DNA of 64,000 nucleotides from Sutcliffiella deserti (lineage in GTDB: Bacteria > Bacillota > Bacilli > Bacillales > Bacillaceae_I), in contig NZ_JAIQDB010000001.1 of NCBI RefSeq assembly GCF_020037475.1, positions 620,001 through 684,000 on the forward strand, given 5' to 3'. Of the stretch, positions 27,495-36,144 are shown piece by piece. Below the pieces are notes generated by a model. It saw nothing but the letters and a program-made list of their open reading frames with translations, was not told the DNA's origin and did no database searches. A program made the translations under genes and the position numbers. Numbering within the stretch: position 1 is the first letter of the stretch; every line of letters starts with the position of its first letter.

Positions 27495-28270
27495 TTCACT
27501 TCCACCGCCTTTTCAAGAAGCCATGCTGTAAGAAAGAACCATCCTAAAGATTTGAATAGAAATATTATAAAAGCACCTAGCGTAAAAGGATTATTATTAG
27601 TGTGAAAGGTAGAAGCCCCCTCTGTTCTTATTAGATAATCCAAAGCATAGTCATAATTCCATGGTAGGGGTCCAAATTGAGATAGCGTATTAATTAATGT
27701 AGTGTTATCCAGAAACATAATAAGTGATTGAAAACCGATTAAAAATAAGAAAAAGATTTGTACTTTAAATCTACCAAGCAATCCAACCATCCCAATCGCA
27801 TGATAAACTGCCCAGTAAAACATGATATTCAAAGCAAATTCGATTCCACTTTTATTCAAACTATAGCTTTCGGTAAGAAGAATGGAGTTGTATGGAATAA
27901 AATCTAAGCTAGGAAAAATATGAAATATACTTATAAAGACAAAACCAAATACACTAAAACTGATTATTTGTAAATATATTCCTGTAACGATTTTACTTAA
28001 TAACAATGATCTAGTAGATTGGGTGGAATGTAACCATAGTTGCGTTTTGCCCTCAACAATCAATCCAAACATCAGGATAATCGGAAAATATAAAAGGTGT
28101 AGTACTAAAATTACGATAGAGACAATTAAACTTATTGTTGGTTCGCGATAATAAAAGGAAAATCCAAGGCTGATGATCCATCCTGCCAAGAAAGTGATTG
28201 TTGTAAATATGAAAGGTTGTTTAGTAAGTATCCACTCTTTTTTCAATAGACCGATAAGAGGTCTCCGCAT
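27491..28270 (-). CDS. Membrane protein, first gene of the GntR/ABC operon
   Basis: The 259-residue protein has about six hydrophobic helices. Its start, MRRPLIGLLKKEWILTKQP, parallels the membrane protein at 25652-26416, so the two look like related permease-type subunits. The start has AGAGGGGGGG upstream. It is unusual that a membrane gene, not the regulator, leads the operon. The promoter and an operator-like palindrome lie just upstream. Confidence 0.82.
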   Translation of the reverse strand: MRRPLIGLLKKEWILTKQPFIFTTITFLAGWIISLGFSFYYREPTISLIVSIVILVLHLLYFPIILMFGLIVEGKTQLWLHSTQSTRSLLLSKIVTGIYLQIISFSVFGFVFISIFHIFPSLDFIPYNSILLTESYSLNKSGIEFALNIMFYWAVYHAIGMVGLLGRFKVQIFFLFLIGFQSLIMFLDNTTLINTLSQFGPLPWNYDYALDYLIRTEGASTFHTNNNPFTLGAFIIFLFKSLGWFFLTAWLLEKAVEVK

Positions 28271-28307
28271 AAAATCCCCCCCTCTCGTGTATTATTAGTG
28301 TATTAGT

Positions 28308-28363
28308 TAACTAGTACAAAGTGTTCTAGTTAGATGGTACACTGATTTAAGCTTGTATGTCAA
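28308..28363 (-). promoter_or_regulatory. Promoter and GntR operator-like palindrome of the ABC operon
   Basis: On the minus strand TTGACA (28363-28358), 18 bases, and TACCAT (28339-28334) form a sigma-A-type promoter. Immediately downstream, TAACTAG (28308-28314) and CTAGTTA (28326-28332) form a perfect 7-bp inverted repeat with an 11-base spacer over the expected start site, a good place for repression by the GntR protein. Confidence 0.6.
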
Positions 28364-28573
28364 TGGTCTCGTGTTCTTAATTTTATTTTTCAGGACATTA
28401 ACAATGGAAATATTATGCCGATAAAGTATATATGCTCTTTTTTTAGCTTCGATAGACAATTAAGTACATAAATTTAGTTTTTTTTACAAATTTCTCTATA
28501 ATCACTTAATATTTGTTAGAATATTTTGTATAATAGGATTATTACTTTATTCATTGGTTTAGGAGTGAAGTGA

Positions 28574-28729
28574 ATGGATACTAGAGGCAGAAGAATTGTT
28601 CGCAACAAATCTCGGGGGCAATATCATTATTTATTGGTAGCAAGGGAATTTTTCAGTTCATTCATTCTTCATGCACTTTCACTTGCAATTATTGCTACTT
28701 TCTTAATATTGGTATTGAATCTGGTATAA
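28574..28729 (+). CDS. 51-residue single-helix membrane protein
   Basis: The ATG at 28574 follows TTAGGAGTG at ideal spacing. The product has a basic head (MDTRGRRIVRNKSRGQYHY) and a single hydrophobic helix to the C-terminus (IIATFLILVLNLV). It is unknown to me. A strong terminator directly behind supports a real gene. It converges on another small membrane-protein gene. Confidence 0.6.
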   Translation: MDTRGRRIVRNKSRGQYHYLLVAREFFSSFILHALSLAIIATFLILVLNLV

Positions 28730-28768
28730 AAAAGGAGAGGGCCGACATAATAGCGGCCCTCTCCTTTT
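28730..28768. terminator. Bidirectional terminator between two small genes
   Basis: The 15-bp stem AAAAGGAGAGGGCCG (28730-28744) / CGGCCCTCTCCTTTT (28754-28768) is followed by TT on the plus strand. The minus gene's stop is one base away, so it can end both transcripts. Confidence 0.85.
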
Positions 28769-28927
28769 TTACTTTTTTTTATGTAAGGGAATAACATTTC
28801 TGGTTTCCCACTTAGCCTCTAAATCCATCACTTTGTCTTCTAGTTTACGGATATTACGATTTATTCTATAAAATACAGGAATGTAGATCATTATAATAAA
28901 TACAACCGTATATAAGAATGGATGCAT
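28769..28927 (-). CDS. 52-residue membrane protein with coiled tail
   Basis: The ATG at 28927 follows AAAGGAGTG. The protein starts MHPFLYTVVFIIMIYIPVFY, one membrane helix, then a charged helical tail (NIRKLEDKVMDLEAKW) ending in Lys. I do not recognise it. It lies 21 bases after the CXXC-type membrane gene, so the two probably share a transcript. Confidence 0.65.
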   Translation of the reverse strand: MHPFLYTVVFIIMIYIPVFYRINRNIRKLEDKVMDLEAKWETRNVIPLHKKK

Positions 28928-28948
28928 TTTTTCACTCCTTTTACATTG

Positions 28949-29266
28949 TTACTGCTTTTGCTGGTATTTGCTTTTATGATAGGTTATTCGACTAGCAGTA
29001 TATAAAACTCCAATTGTCGCAAACAGAAGAACAAATAAAACCTGTATAAACCTCGATTCGATCTCAAACATGCCAGTAACCATATAAACCAATATTATCG
29101 GAATCATAATAGTATATAGGGAAAATATAAAGCGATATCGCTCGTCTACCTCATGGACAGTGCCACAGGACTCACATGTTATTGGACGATATCCAAAAAA
29201 GATTGAATAGAGCTTTCTTTTATAGGTTATTTTTTCCTTGCAGTTGATACATTGCTGAAATGACAT
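28949..29266 (-). CDS. CxxC-20-CxxC membrane protein (TIGR04104-like)
   Basis: The N-terminal ~35 residues hold a zinc-ribbon-like pair of CxxC motifs (Cys7/Cys10 in CINCKE and Cys31/Cys34 in CESCGT) separated by exactly 20 residues, the hallmark of this family. Two membrane helices follow (about 46-66 and 72-92) and a basic end. The 105-residue length is typical. The function of the family is unknown. It forms a small operon with the downstream 52-residue gene. Confidence 0.85.
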   Translation of the reverse strand: MSFQQCINCKEKITYKRKLYSIFFGYRPITCESCGTVHEVDERYRFIFSLYTIMIPIILVYMVTGMFEIESRFIQVLFVLLFATIGVLYTASRITYHKSKYQQKQ

Positions 29267-29619
29267 TCTTCTACTCCTTTTTTTACCTTACTTTGCTTTT
29301 AGGCATAGGAACTACTTTCATTCTATCACTTGCATATCTATATATCTTACTAATATCATACCAAATCTAATATAAAAGGAATAGGTAATTTACTGAAATT
29401 TCACTACAGAAATATAACAGAATGCTTTTGAACATGGAGAGTTAAGAGATATGAAACACCACTGTTAATTTTCATCAACACACATCTTTAACAGAGCAAT
29501 AATAGATGGATGTTTTCTCTCAAGAATCCACCGTTTAATCGCCTTCTAAAAGCAACCGTTCAGATTTGAGTGCTAATGAATAACTAACTATCTAAATAAA
29601 AGTTTTACAAGGGTAACTT
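29267..29619. other. Intergenic region, no gene seen
   Basis: AT-rich sequence. TCTTTAACAGAGCAATAATAG at about 29484 resembles the end of repeat B, and TCTAAAAGCAACCGTTC at about 29546 resembles repeat A, both degraded. A 10-bp stem AATAAAAGTT/AACTTTTATT (29595-29624) spans the stop of the nucleoside hydrolase gene and might end that operon, though it lacks a T-run. Confidence 0.4.
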
Positions 29620-30582
29620 TTATTCTATAATTGGTAGTTTACTTGTCATTACCTTTATAAAATCATCCAAAAATAGTTGATAATCAAGCTCAAGAGCTAT
29701 AGCAACTTGGTTTTCAGCTGGTTCTTCTTGTGGCTTTGGACGAAAATCAGCGATGCTTACCCCTCTTAGTGCGTCATCCGTTTCCCCAATGAAAATTTTT
29801 CTTTCCACATATTTAAAAGCTTGGGGAGTCGTTATTGCAAATAGTGTCAGGACATCATGTAAAGGACTCCCTTGAATTCCTGGTACCAGTTTTTTATAGG
29901 CCTCAAAGTAATAATCGAATATTGCTTTCATTAAAGGCTGAAATGGATTGTTATTGGTAGCAATTATTTTATCAATTACATTTGGTGGAATGATTGCTTT
30001 ATTTGTTACATTTAAAGGATATACGACTCCATTATCTACACTGGCTGTCACAATTTTTGCAGCCATAGGGTCTCCATAGAAATTCGCCTCTGCTCCTGGA
30101 GTAACATTGCCTGGAACCAAGAATGCGCCGCCCATTAAGTAAAAGCCCTTTACTGTATTTAAAATGTCCGCTCCTGCAAGGTTAAAAGCGATTGCGAGGG
30201 AAGTCATTCTTCCCACATCTACAATGAGTAAATCATCCCCATATTGCTCTATAATTTTAAAAACAGTATCAAAATTTAGTAATTCCCCTTGAATTTTTTC
30301 AGGTGGTCTAATCGGACCAAGTCCTTCTTCTCCGTGAATCTCCGGATAAAAGGGTGTATACTCTCCTGAGAGCGGACCTTTTGCTCCTCCGATTAATACG
30401 ATATTATTCCTATTTGCTAAATCTAATAAGTAAGCAACATTTTGAGTTGCCTGTTCTTGATTAACATTCCCATAGCTTGTTACTATTCCCACTAATTGGA
30501 TGGATGGGTTCAGTAAAGCATAAATAATCGCTAAAGAGTCATCAATGCCAGGATCACAAAACAACAATATTTTTTGCGCCAC
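29620..30582 (-). CDS. Nucleoside hydrolase (inosine-uridine type)
   Basis: Enzymes of this fold split N-glycosidic bonds of nucleosides to base and ribose. The Ca2+-binding cluster is at the N-terminus (CDPGIDDSLAIIYALL). The fold continues with VLIGGAKGPL and the mid-chain MGGAFLVPGN...EANFYGDP. The GTG at 30582 (AQKILLFCDPG) has AAGGGG upstream and fits the family start, giving 320 residues. A TTG at 30612 with GGAAGGGTG is the alternative. It follows the gerC-type gene at 58 bases or less on the same strand, which suggests co-transcription with the germinant receptor. Confidence 0.9.
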   Translation of the reverse strand: MAQKILLFCDPGIDDSLAIIYALLNPSIQLVGIVTSYGNVNQEQATQNVAYLLDLANRNNIVLIGGAKGPLSGEYTPFYPEIHGEEGLGPIRPPEKIQGELLNFDTVFKIIEQYGDDLLIVDVGRMTSLAIAFNLAGADILNTVKGFYLMGGAFLVPGNVTPGAEANFYGDPMAAKIVTASVDNGVVYPLNVTNKAIIPPNVIDKIIATNNNPFQPLMKAIFDYYFEAYKKLVPGIQGSPLHDVLTLFAITTPQAFKYVERKIFIGETDDALRGVSIADFRPKPQEEPAENQVAIALELDYQLFLDDFIKVMTSKLPIIE

Positions 30583-30640
30583 TATTCCAACCCCTTTTGT
30601 TGAGTTTTTCAAATATATTCACCCTTCCTTTCATTCTTTC

Positions 30641-31714
30641 CTATTCTGTTATTCCAGTACCAAGAATGGTTACTTCTGTAGTTACATTAACTTCTACATT
30701 AGGGTAGGTTTTTTCCCATTTTTTTAAGTCAAAACCTCTTTTTCTTGATTTCGCTTCAAACCCTAAACCTATAGGGTCTACATTTTTTTCTTGAAACAAT
30801 TTTATCAGTGCTAATGATTGCTTCTTCAATTCTTCCTCAAAAGCCTTCTGAAATATTTCTATCTGCTTTCCATTTACCTTTGTTCCTGAATATTCCCTAA
30901 TCGTTCCGTTCATTTTCAGTTCTATGTGAAAATGCGGCTCTCCATTTTTCCATTCAACTTTCACCTGACTATCAGTCTTGATGCTTTTTAAAGACACATG
31001 TTCATTTTCGTCCGGAATCATTATGGAAAGTGTACCACCAGAATGCTTGTCTACTAACAATTTAAAGTAAAATAGCATATCATTTGGAACCACGGCAACA
31101 AGTTTATTGTCTTTTATTACAACCGCACCTTGAATGGCAATATCATCGTTTTCTTCCTTTAGATAAGGAAGATTAGGATCTTTTCCTTCTTGGTAATGGT
31201 CTGAAAGGAAAATATGCAAATTGCTGGCAGGCAAATCACGGCGGTGGACATTATGTTTTATTAAATTCATAATATAGTGACCTGTTCCCTCTGTCCCATA
31301 CTCTTTTTCCAACACACTTTTAACTTCTCCTTCCAGGACAGCCAAGTAAAGACTAGTTCCTATACTTGAATCCCGCTCCAGAGCATCAATAAGTTCCATC
31401 ATTCCTTTTTCAGCTAGTTTTTTATTAAAAATAACCACTTGCAGACTTCCATTTACAATAGGTGCGGAAGATTCTTTTTGTAAATTGGCTAGAAGATCTT
31501 TATTCATATTTGCAACCGAAGAAAATGTTTTATTTGTAATAGATTTATCAGCTTGGTAAATCGGGATTAAGAAAGTACCCCTGACTTTCTCTCCTTCTAC
31601 CAAATCAAATCCTTCTGCACTTTCAATATTAATATCATCCACGATTTCTTTTTCTAGACACCCCGTTAAAAGGAGGCAGCAGCATAATATAACCAGCCAT
31701 TTACATTGAGGCAT
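30641..31714 (-). CDS. Germinant receptor lipoprotein subunit, GerAC/Ger(x)C family
   Basis: This C subunit of a spore germinant receptor is a lipoprotein on the outer face of the inner spore membrane. The start ATG at 31714 (MPQCKWLVILCCCLLLTGC) has AAAGGAG upstream, and the lipobox LTGC gives Cys19. The early EIVDDINIESAEGFDLVEG matches the family N-terminal domain, and the C-terminal ~160 residues match the Ger(x)C domain. The mature part has about 340 residues. It overlaps the permease gene by 14 bases. A longer frame to 31750 lacks a signal-peptide start. Confidence 0.92.
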   Translation of the reverse strand: MPQCKWLVILCCCLLLTGCLEKEIVDDINIESAEGFDLVEGEKVRGTFLIPIYQADKSITNKTFSSVANMNKDLLANLQKESSAPIVNGSLQVVIFNKKLAEKGMMELIDALERDSSIGTSLYLAVLEGEVKSVLEKEYGTEGTGHYIMNLIKHNVHRRDLPASNLHIFLSDHYQEGKDPNLPYLKEENDDIAIQGAVVIKDNKLVAVVPNDMLFYFKLLVDKHSGGTLSIMIPDENEHVSLKSIKTDSQVKVEWKNGEPHFHIELKMNGTIREYSGTKVNGKQIEIFQKAFEEELKKQSLALIKLFQEKNVDPIGLGFEAKSRKRGFDLKKWEKTYPNVEVNVTTEVTILGTGITE

Positions 31715-32804
31715 TTTCTTTCTTCTCCTTTCTCCAACTTGCAAACACAACTATTAGAAATAGGATGGGTATATACACATACGCTATATAAAATCCTACT
31801 TGGCCAATATAATTATTTAATTCGTTAATAAGTTTACGATCCTCAAACATTTGCGTTATCATAAAAATAAAGATAGTGAGATAGATAAGTGCCGTTTTAT
31901 GTTTTATAGGGATTACCCGCTTAGTCATCCGACTAGCACACCATAGAAACATGCAAACATTCGGAAGGATAATCAGACACCAGTTTGAAATCCCGATATA
32001 CTCGACCCGCGCCACAAAAGGCAGTTCGATCTTTTTCCAAATAGATAAAGTTGCCCATATATTTTTTTCCAGTTTTCCTTCACTAAAGTATGAGAATGTA
32101 ATGATCGCCACTGCCAGATAAATGAACGTAGTCGTAAACACTCCTAAATGGGCCCATTTTTTTGATTTATTTGGTTTACTAATAAAAGGATAAAAGACGA
32201 GCAGTGTTTCAAAACCTAGCATGCTTAACGTCATATCTTTCCCAGATAAAAGGATATCCTTTATGGGGTGGTCAAAAATCGGCAGTAAATTCCGAAAATT
32301 GGCATACTCCAAAGGGATTATCAGAGTAAGTGCTAAATAAGAAGGTAGTACTACCCCAAGGAATGCAATACCAGTAACAATTCTAAACCCTCCTGTAATA
32401 ATGTAGAAAACTAAAAGAAGAAAAAATAGCGAAAAAAGCCAAGTTTTAAATTCCGGAAACAGCCATACCTGAACTACTTCTATATATGTACGGAGTACTG
32501 TAACTGTCGTAAGGATGAAATACAGCACAAAAATCAAGTTAAAAAAGTTCCCTATCCACTTTCCAAAGGCTAACCTGTGGGCACTCGCAAGGTCCCCTTC
32601 GCTTTTTTCGCATATTTTATAGATAAAGTAAATCATAAGATGAGTCACTATCCCAACGATGATGATGCCCATCCAAGCATCATAACCGGCAGTCATTGCA
32701 ATAATCCGCTGATAACCTAATGCCCCTACCCCAAATTGTGTACTATGAATTAAAAAGAACACTAAAAAAGGAGAAACTTGAAACTGCTTTGGTATCTTCT
32801 GCAA
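31701..32804 (-). CDS. Germinant receptor permease subunit, GerAB family
   Basis: The B subunit is an APC-superfamily-like membrane protein with about ten helices, thought to bind the germinant. The 367-residue chain begins with the family's amphipathic lead and FLVFFLIHSTQFGVGALG (about 13). Helix-rich sequence runs to residue 355, and the tail is basic. It lies 22 bases after the A-subunit gene and overlaps the C-subunit gene, the standard A-B-C order. Ligand specificity cannot be read directly. Confidence 0.92.
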   Translation of the reverse strand: MQKIPKQFQVSPFLVFFLIHSTQFGVGALGYQRIIAMTAGYDAWMGIIIVGIVTHLMIYFIYKICEKSEGDLASAHRLAFGKWIGNFFNLIFVLYFILTTVTVLRTYIEVVQVWLFPEFKTWLFSLFFLLLVFYIITGGFRIVTGIAFLGVVLPSYLALTLIIPLEYANFRNLLPIFDHPIKDILLSGKDMTLSMLGFETLLVFYPFISKPNKSKKWAHLGVFTTTFIYLAVAIITFSYFSEGKLEKNIWATLSIWKKIELPFVARVEYIGISNWCLIILPNVCMFLWCASRMTKRVIPIKHKTALIYLTIFIFMITQMFEDRKLINELNNYIGQVGFYIAYVYIPILFLIVVFASWRKEKKENASM

Positions 32805-32826
32805 TGGACTTCCTCCTTCCTATGGT

Positions 32827-34356
32827 TTACTCCACATCAATATCTTTTGGCTTTTTTTTCTTTTTCATATACGATCTTCTCTTTTTCTGCGTCCTCAGTT
32901 GAGTAGGTCGTGTTGTTTGAAATGAAAATGGCAACCTGAATATTGCATCTTTCATATCTTCTATTCTTGGCGGGTAGATTGGCTCTAAATAGGGTCTGTT
33001 CAAGGAAGTTAACCTTAGTAAATGTGTAGCCAAAATGCAAAAGCAGAATACAATTCCTAAAAGCCCCCATAACTCTGCAAATAATAAAAATGGGAAACGT
33101 AATAAACGGATGGTGTTACCCATTTTATAAACGGGAGTTGTGAAGGAGGCAAGCGCTGCTAAAGCAACTATAATAAGCAGGACATTACTAGTTAACCCCG
33201 CTTCAACCGATGCTGTCCCAATTACAATTCCTCCAACGATCCCGATAGTTTGACCTACTTTTGTCGGAAGCCGCGCTCCTGCTTCCCTTAATAATTCCAG
33301 CGTTAATTCAAGAAAGATTGCTTCAAGGATGGGCGGCAGCGGGACTTCTCTCCTCGAAGAAATTAAAGTACTTAATAAATCCTGAGGAATTAATTCATAG
33401 TGATAAGATAGTACCGCCACATACACTGGTGTAACAAGGATGGAAAAGGCAACACCGAACAACCGTATGAGCCGGAAAAATGATGCCAGCCAGTAGCTTA
33501 AATAATAATCTTCAAACGAAGAGAAAAACTCCACGAGCGTAGTAGGACCAATTAATCCATGTGGCGAACCGTCCACCATGATGACAACTTTCCCCTCCGT
33601 TAAAGCAGAAACTACACGATCCGGCCTTTCCGTATCCAACAGTAAAGGGAAAACAGTATGTTCGTTATCGGATATTAATTGAGTTATGTATGAACTATCG
33701 TTAATATGATCAAATTGGACAGCACCCAATCTTTCCTTCACGGTTGCAACATTGTCTTTATTCGTTATCCCTTCCAAATACAAAATAACGACTTTCGTTT
33801 GTGATATAGTCCCCATTATTTTCTGGTCCACTGTCAACATCGGGGTTTTTAACCTTCTGCGGATTAGATTCATATTGGAGTCTACATTTTCTACAAAAGA
33901 TTCTTTTGGCCCTATCACACTAAATTCTACTTCTGGTAAAGAAACGGCTCGGCCTTGAACAAACTCAGATCGTACAAGCAATCCTTGCTGGTCTTTTTCG
34001 TGCAGTTGAATAAACATAAATCCTGAGAGCAACTTTTCTCTTATCTCATCGGAATCTGAAGATAGCGTAACAACTTCTACCGGCAGAATATTTTTGAGCT
34101 CCTGGATCGTGTTCCAAGGTTTAGTGGAGATGGCCTGTAGTATATCCCGGTGTAAAAAGTCTGTATCAATTAAGGTGTAGTAATAATTCACCCAAACCGA
34201 TTTCCTTCCATCATTTGTAGCTGAATTAAAGCTTAAGAAATCCACTGATTTTTTCATCTGAGAAATTAATTCAAGAACCGTTAAGTTCTCTACTTTATCG
34301 GAATCGGATTTAGACTTGGATTTTGACATAAATATACTTTTCAAAATATTTTTCAT
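32827..34356 (-). CDS. Germinant receptor subunit, GerAA family
   Basis: The A subunit (509 residues) has a large N-terminal cytosolic part (about 30-290) with LEGITNKDNVATVKERL and DGSPHGLIGPTTLVEFF near the membrane boundary. Four or more membrane helices follow (from about 300), including the conserved REVPLPPILEAIFLE segment. The C-terminal end is strongly basic. The Ser/Lys-rich start (SKSKSKSDSD) is variable in the family. It is first in the operon with a good AGGAGG. Expression by sigma-G in the forespore is expected, but no site was convincing. Confidence 0.93.
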   Translation of the reverse strand: MKNILKSIFMSKSKSKSDSDKVENLTVLELISQMKKSVDFLSFNSATNDGRKSVWVNYYYTLIDTDFLHRDILQAISTKPWNTIQELKNILPVEVVTLSSDSDEIREKLLSGFMFIQLHEKDQQGLLVRSEFVQGRAVSLPEVEFSVIGPKESFVENVDSNMNLIRRRLKTPMLTVDQKIMGTISQTKVVILYLEGITNKDNVATVKERLGAVQFDHINDSSYITQLISDNEHTVFPLLLDTERPDRVVSALTEGKVVIMVDGSPHGLIGPTTLVEFFSSFEDYYLSYWLASFFRLIRLFGVAFSILVTPVYVAVLSYHYELIPQDLLSTLISSRREVPLPPILEAIFLELTLELLREAGARLPTKVGQTIGIVGGIVIGTASVEAGLTSNVLLIIVALAALASFTTPVYKMGNTIRLLRFPFLLFAELWGLLGIVFCFCILATHLLRLTSLNRPYLEPIYPPRIEDMKDAIFRLPFSFQTTRPTQLRTQKKRRSYMKKKKKPKDIDVE

Positions 34357-34628
34357 TCTAAATCCTCCTCACATTTCCATTTTTGCTATTTTTATTTTTC
34401 CTAGAATCCCACTTAATATACAATCAGTTCTATCCATCGAAAAAAGATGTTTATCTTAAAGATTAGGGACCATTATTTTCTTTAGAAACTCGCAAATGCC
34501 TAAGAAAAGAGCAGATAGTAACAGTTGTAACAGTTTAATCTACTTACCTAAAAGCAACAGTCTATGTGAAAAATCCAAAAAAAAGAGGCTGCCGCAAAAT
34601 TCACTTTGCGGCAGCCTCTTTTTATATT
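34357..34628. terminator. Intergenic region with strong bidirectional terminator and repeat A remnant
   Basis: The 18-bp perfect stem AAAAGAGGCTGCCGCAAA (34581-34598) / TTTGCGGCAGCCTCTTTT (34605-34622) lies 7 bases after the stop of the minus-strand YolD-like gene. Between 34440 and 34570 a diverged repeat A is visible (GTAACAGTTGTAACAG, CTAAAAGCAACAGTC). Confidence 0.85.
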
Positions 34629-34955
34629 TTATCGATGCGATTTTCTAATAATTTCAATCACATCAAAAATTCGAATATGGTAAATATTTTTATCCGAATC
34701 TTTAATGGTTATCTTGTTTGCTTTATATCGAAATGATTGAATATGACCTGTAACTTGTATAACATCGCCCTCAAACCAAATGGTTATTTTTATTGTTTCT
34801 CTTGCCAGATAGATATGACGAAGCAACTTTTTTATGTACTGTATGTCAGGTACATTCTCAGGATATAGTAAAAACCCCTGAACGGTTAAGTTTTGTTCAT
34901 TTTTCCATAGGTACATAGATTGGTTGGTCAGTTTATCTTCTTTTTTATATTCCAT
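34629..34955 (-). CDS. YolD-like protein
   Basis: The 108-residue protein has a beta-rich C-terminal half: TIKITIWFEGDVIQVTGHI, then NKITIKDSDKNIYHIRIFDV. This matches the pattern of the YolD-like family, small proteins often paired with Y-family polymerases. No polymerase gene is adjacent here. The ATG at 34955 has AAAGGGG upstream. It is monocistronic, and its role is unproven. Confidence 0.65.
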   Translation of the reverse strand: MEYKKEDKLTNQSMYLWKNEQNLTVQGFLLYPENVPDIQYIKKLLRHIYLARETIKITIWFEGDVIQVTGHIQSFRYKANKITIKDSDKNIYHIRIFDVIEIIRKSHR

Positions 34956-35177
34956 GGCTATTACCCCTTTATATTATTAATAAAATCTTTTTTAACAGGT
35001 AACTTCCATCTCCATAAGGACCACTATTTTCATACATATTCTAAAATTCCAAGGATAATTACTTTTCTTGCAATTTAATGAGCCTATGGATTCTCATCCA
35101 ACTTCCAGGAAAGTAAGATTAGGATCTATACAAGAATTTTTTCTGAAAATACCACAACCGGCTAGCAAGATATGATA

Positions 35178-35372
35178 TTAACTTCGTGCTTCTTGCATAT
35201 AATGATAAATAACTTCACCGTTGTGTCTGGCAATGCCTCTGAAATGCTTAAAGTCTTCCCGGTTCACAAGAACTTTACGAAATGCCATAAACTCCTCTTT
35301 GGTCACTTTATACTGTGTTAAATCACCACTTTTGAGCTTGTTTAAAATCTCAGCAGCTAATTCTTCGTTCAT
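35178..35372 (-). CDS. Conserved hypothetical small protein (64 aa)
   Basis: I assign no function. The sequence MNEELAAEILNKLKSGDLTQ...EEFMAFRKVLVNREDFKHF is charged and predicted helical, ending EVIYHYMQEARS. The ATG follows GAGGTATACAGA. Small proteins of this style are conserved among bacilli (from memory). There is no partner gene. The 34956-35177 gap upstream is empty apart from AT-rich sequence. Confidence 0.7.
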   Translation of the reverse strand: MNEELAAEILNKLKSGDLTQYKVTKEEFMAFRKVLVNREDFKHFRGIARHNGEVIYHYMQEARS

Positions 35373-35461
35373 TCTGTATACCTCATTTCATTCTATTTAA
35401 CAAATTTAATATACTCTTATTATACTATCGTATTATTTCAGAAATTAGGCAATTTGAAAAG

Positions 35462-35600
35462 AAAAAAAACCCTTCTTTACCGAAGAAGGGATTCAATGGG
35501 GGATAAGGAATAAAATAATTAGAGTAATTTTACTACTTGCAAAATTAAACTCAAAATATAATATGCCTATTATTGTAAGAGGTGACAATGAAATATTTCA
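35462..35600 (-). ncRNA. Candidate short non-coding transcript
   Basis: A clean minus-strand terminator (CCCTTCTT-CGGTA-AAGAAGGG, 35470-35490, then T8) has no protein gene upstream of it. About 100 bases upstream on that strand lie TTGTCA and TATTAT-like elements (35595-35565). This is compatible with a small RNA of about 80-100 bases. No open frame with a binding site was seen inside. It is inferred from signals only. Confidence 0.3.
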
Positions 35601-35668
35601 AATAATCGTATGAAAAATGAATTTACCATTGGTTTACTATTCTTTAACAAGAAGAGTCTTTACAATTA

Positions 35669-35846
35669 GGCTCTGTTAAAGTTGAATGGTGATGTTAACT
35701 CCAGCGATGATTGGAGCAAAAGGCGGAGACTCCAACGGGAAATAGCGGAATACTTGCGACCCCGCAGGCTAGCCGAGGAGGCTCCAGCACCGCCCCGTGG
35801 AACGCGTAGCCTTTTGCGGAAATCAACAGCGGCGTTTAACAAAGCA
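35669..35846 (+). mobile_element. MITE-like repeat B, copy with perfect 8-bp direct repeats
   Basis: The element runs from GGCTCTGTTAAAG to TTTAACAAAGC and is flanked by TACAATTA on both sides (35661-35668 and 35847-35854). The interior is nearly identical to the copies at 23132 and 44961. It is non-coding. Confidence 0.88.
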
Positions 35847-35941
35847 TACAATTAAAAGAAAATTTCGAAATAAGTGAATCAACCTATTTACGTTTTTAAT
35901 AAAATAATGCAAACTGTATATAATTACATTTTTAATATCTA

Positions 35942-36050
35942 TAGACTCTGTTAAATGAAGTTGTTAATCCCGTTTCTTCCTCTAAATTGGAGTCTACTGC
36001 GGGAGGAAGCTGTATACTTGTGACCTCTCTGGCAAATCATAAGTGATTTT
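35942..36050 (+). repeat. Truncated repeat B
   Basis: The copy starts AGACTCTGTTAAATGAAGTTG, keeps TTGGAGTCTACTGCGGGA, then decays. It lies 95 bases from an intact copy. Confidence 0.5.
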
Positions 36051-36144
36051 TGTACATTACAGCAGTTCGTGTATATCTAAAGTAATATTTAACACAGTCT
36101 GTCAATAAAGTTTGTATATAAAAAAACAGAGAAGGAGAGAGAAA

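Noticed and set aside
34357-34430. Sigma-G promoter before the germinant receptor operon
   Set aside because: No pair of elements with acceptable spacing and sequence was found, though sigma-G control is expected.
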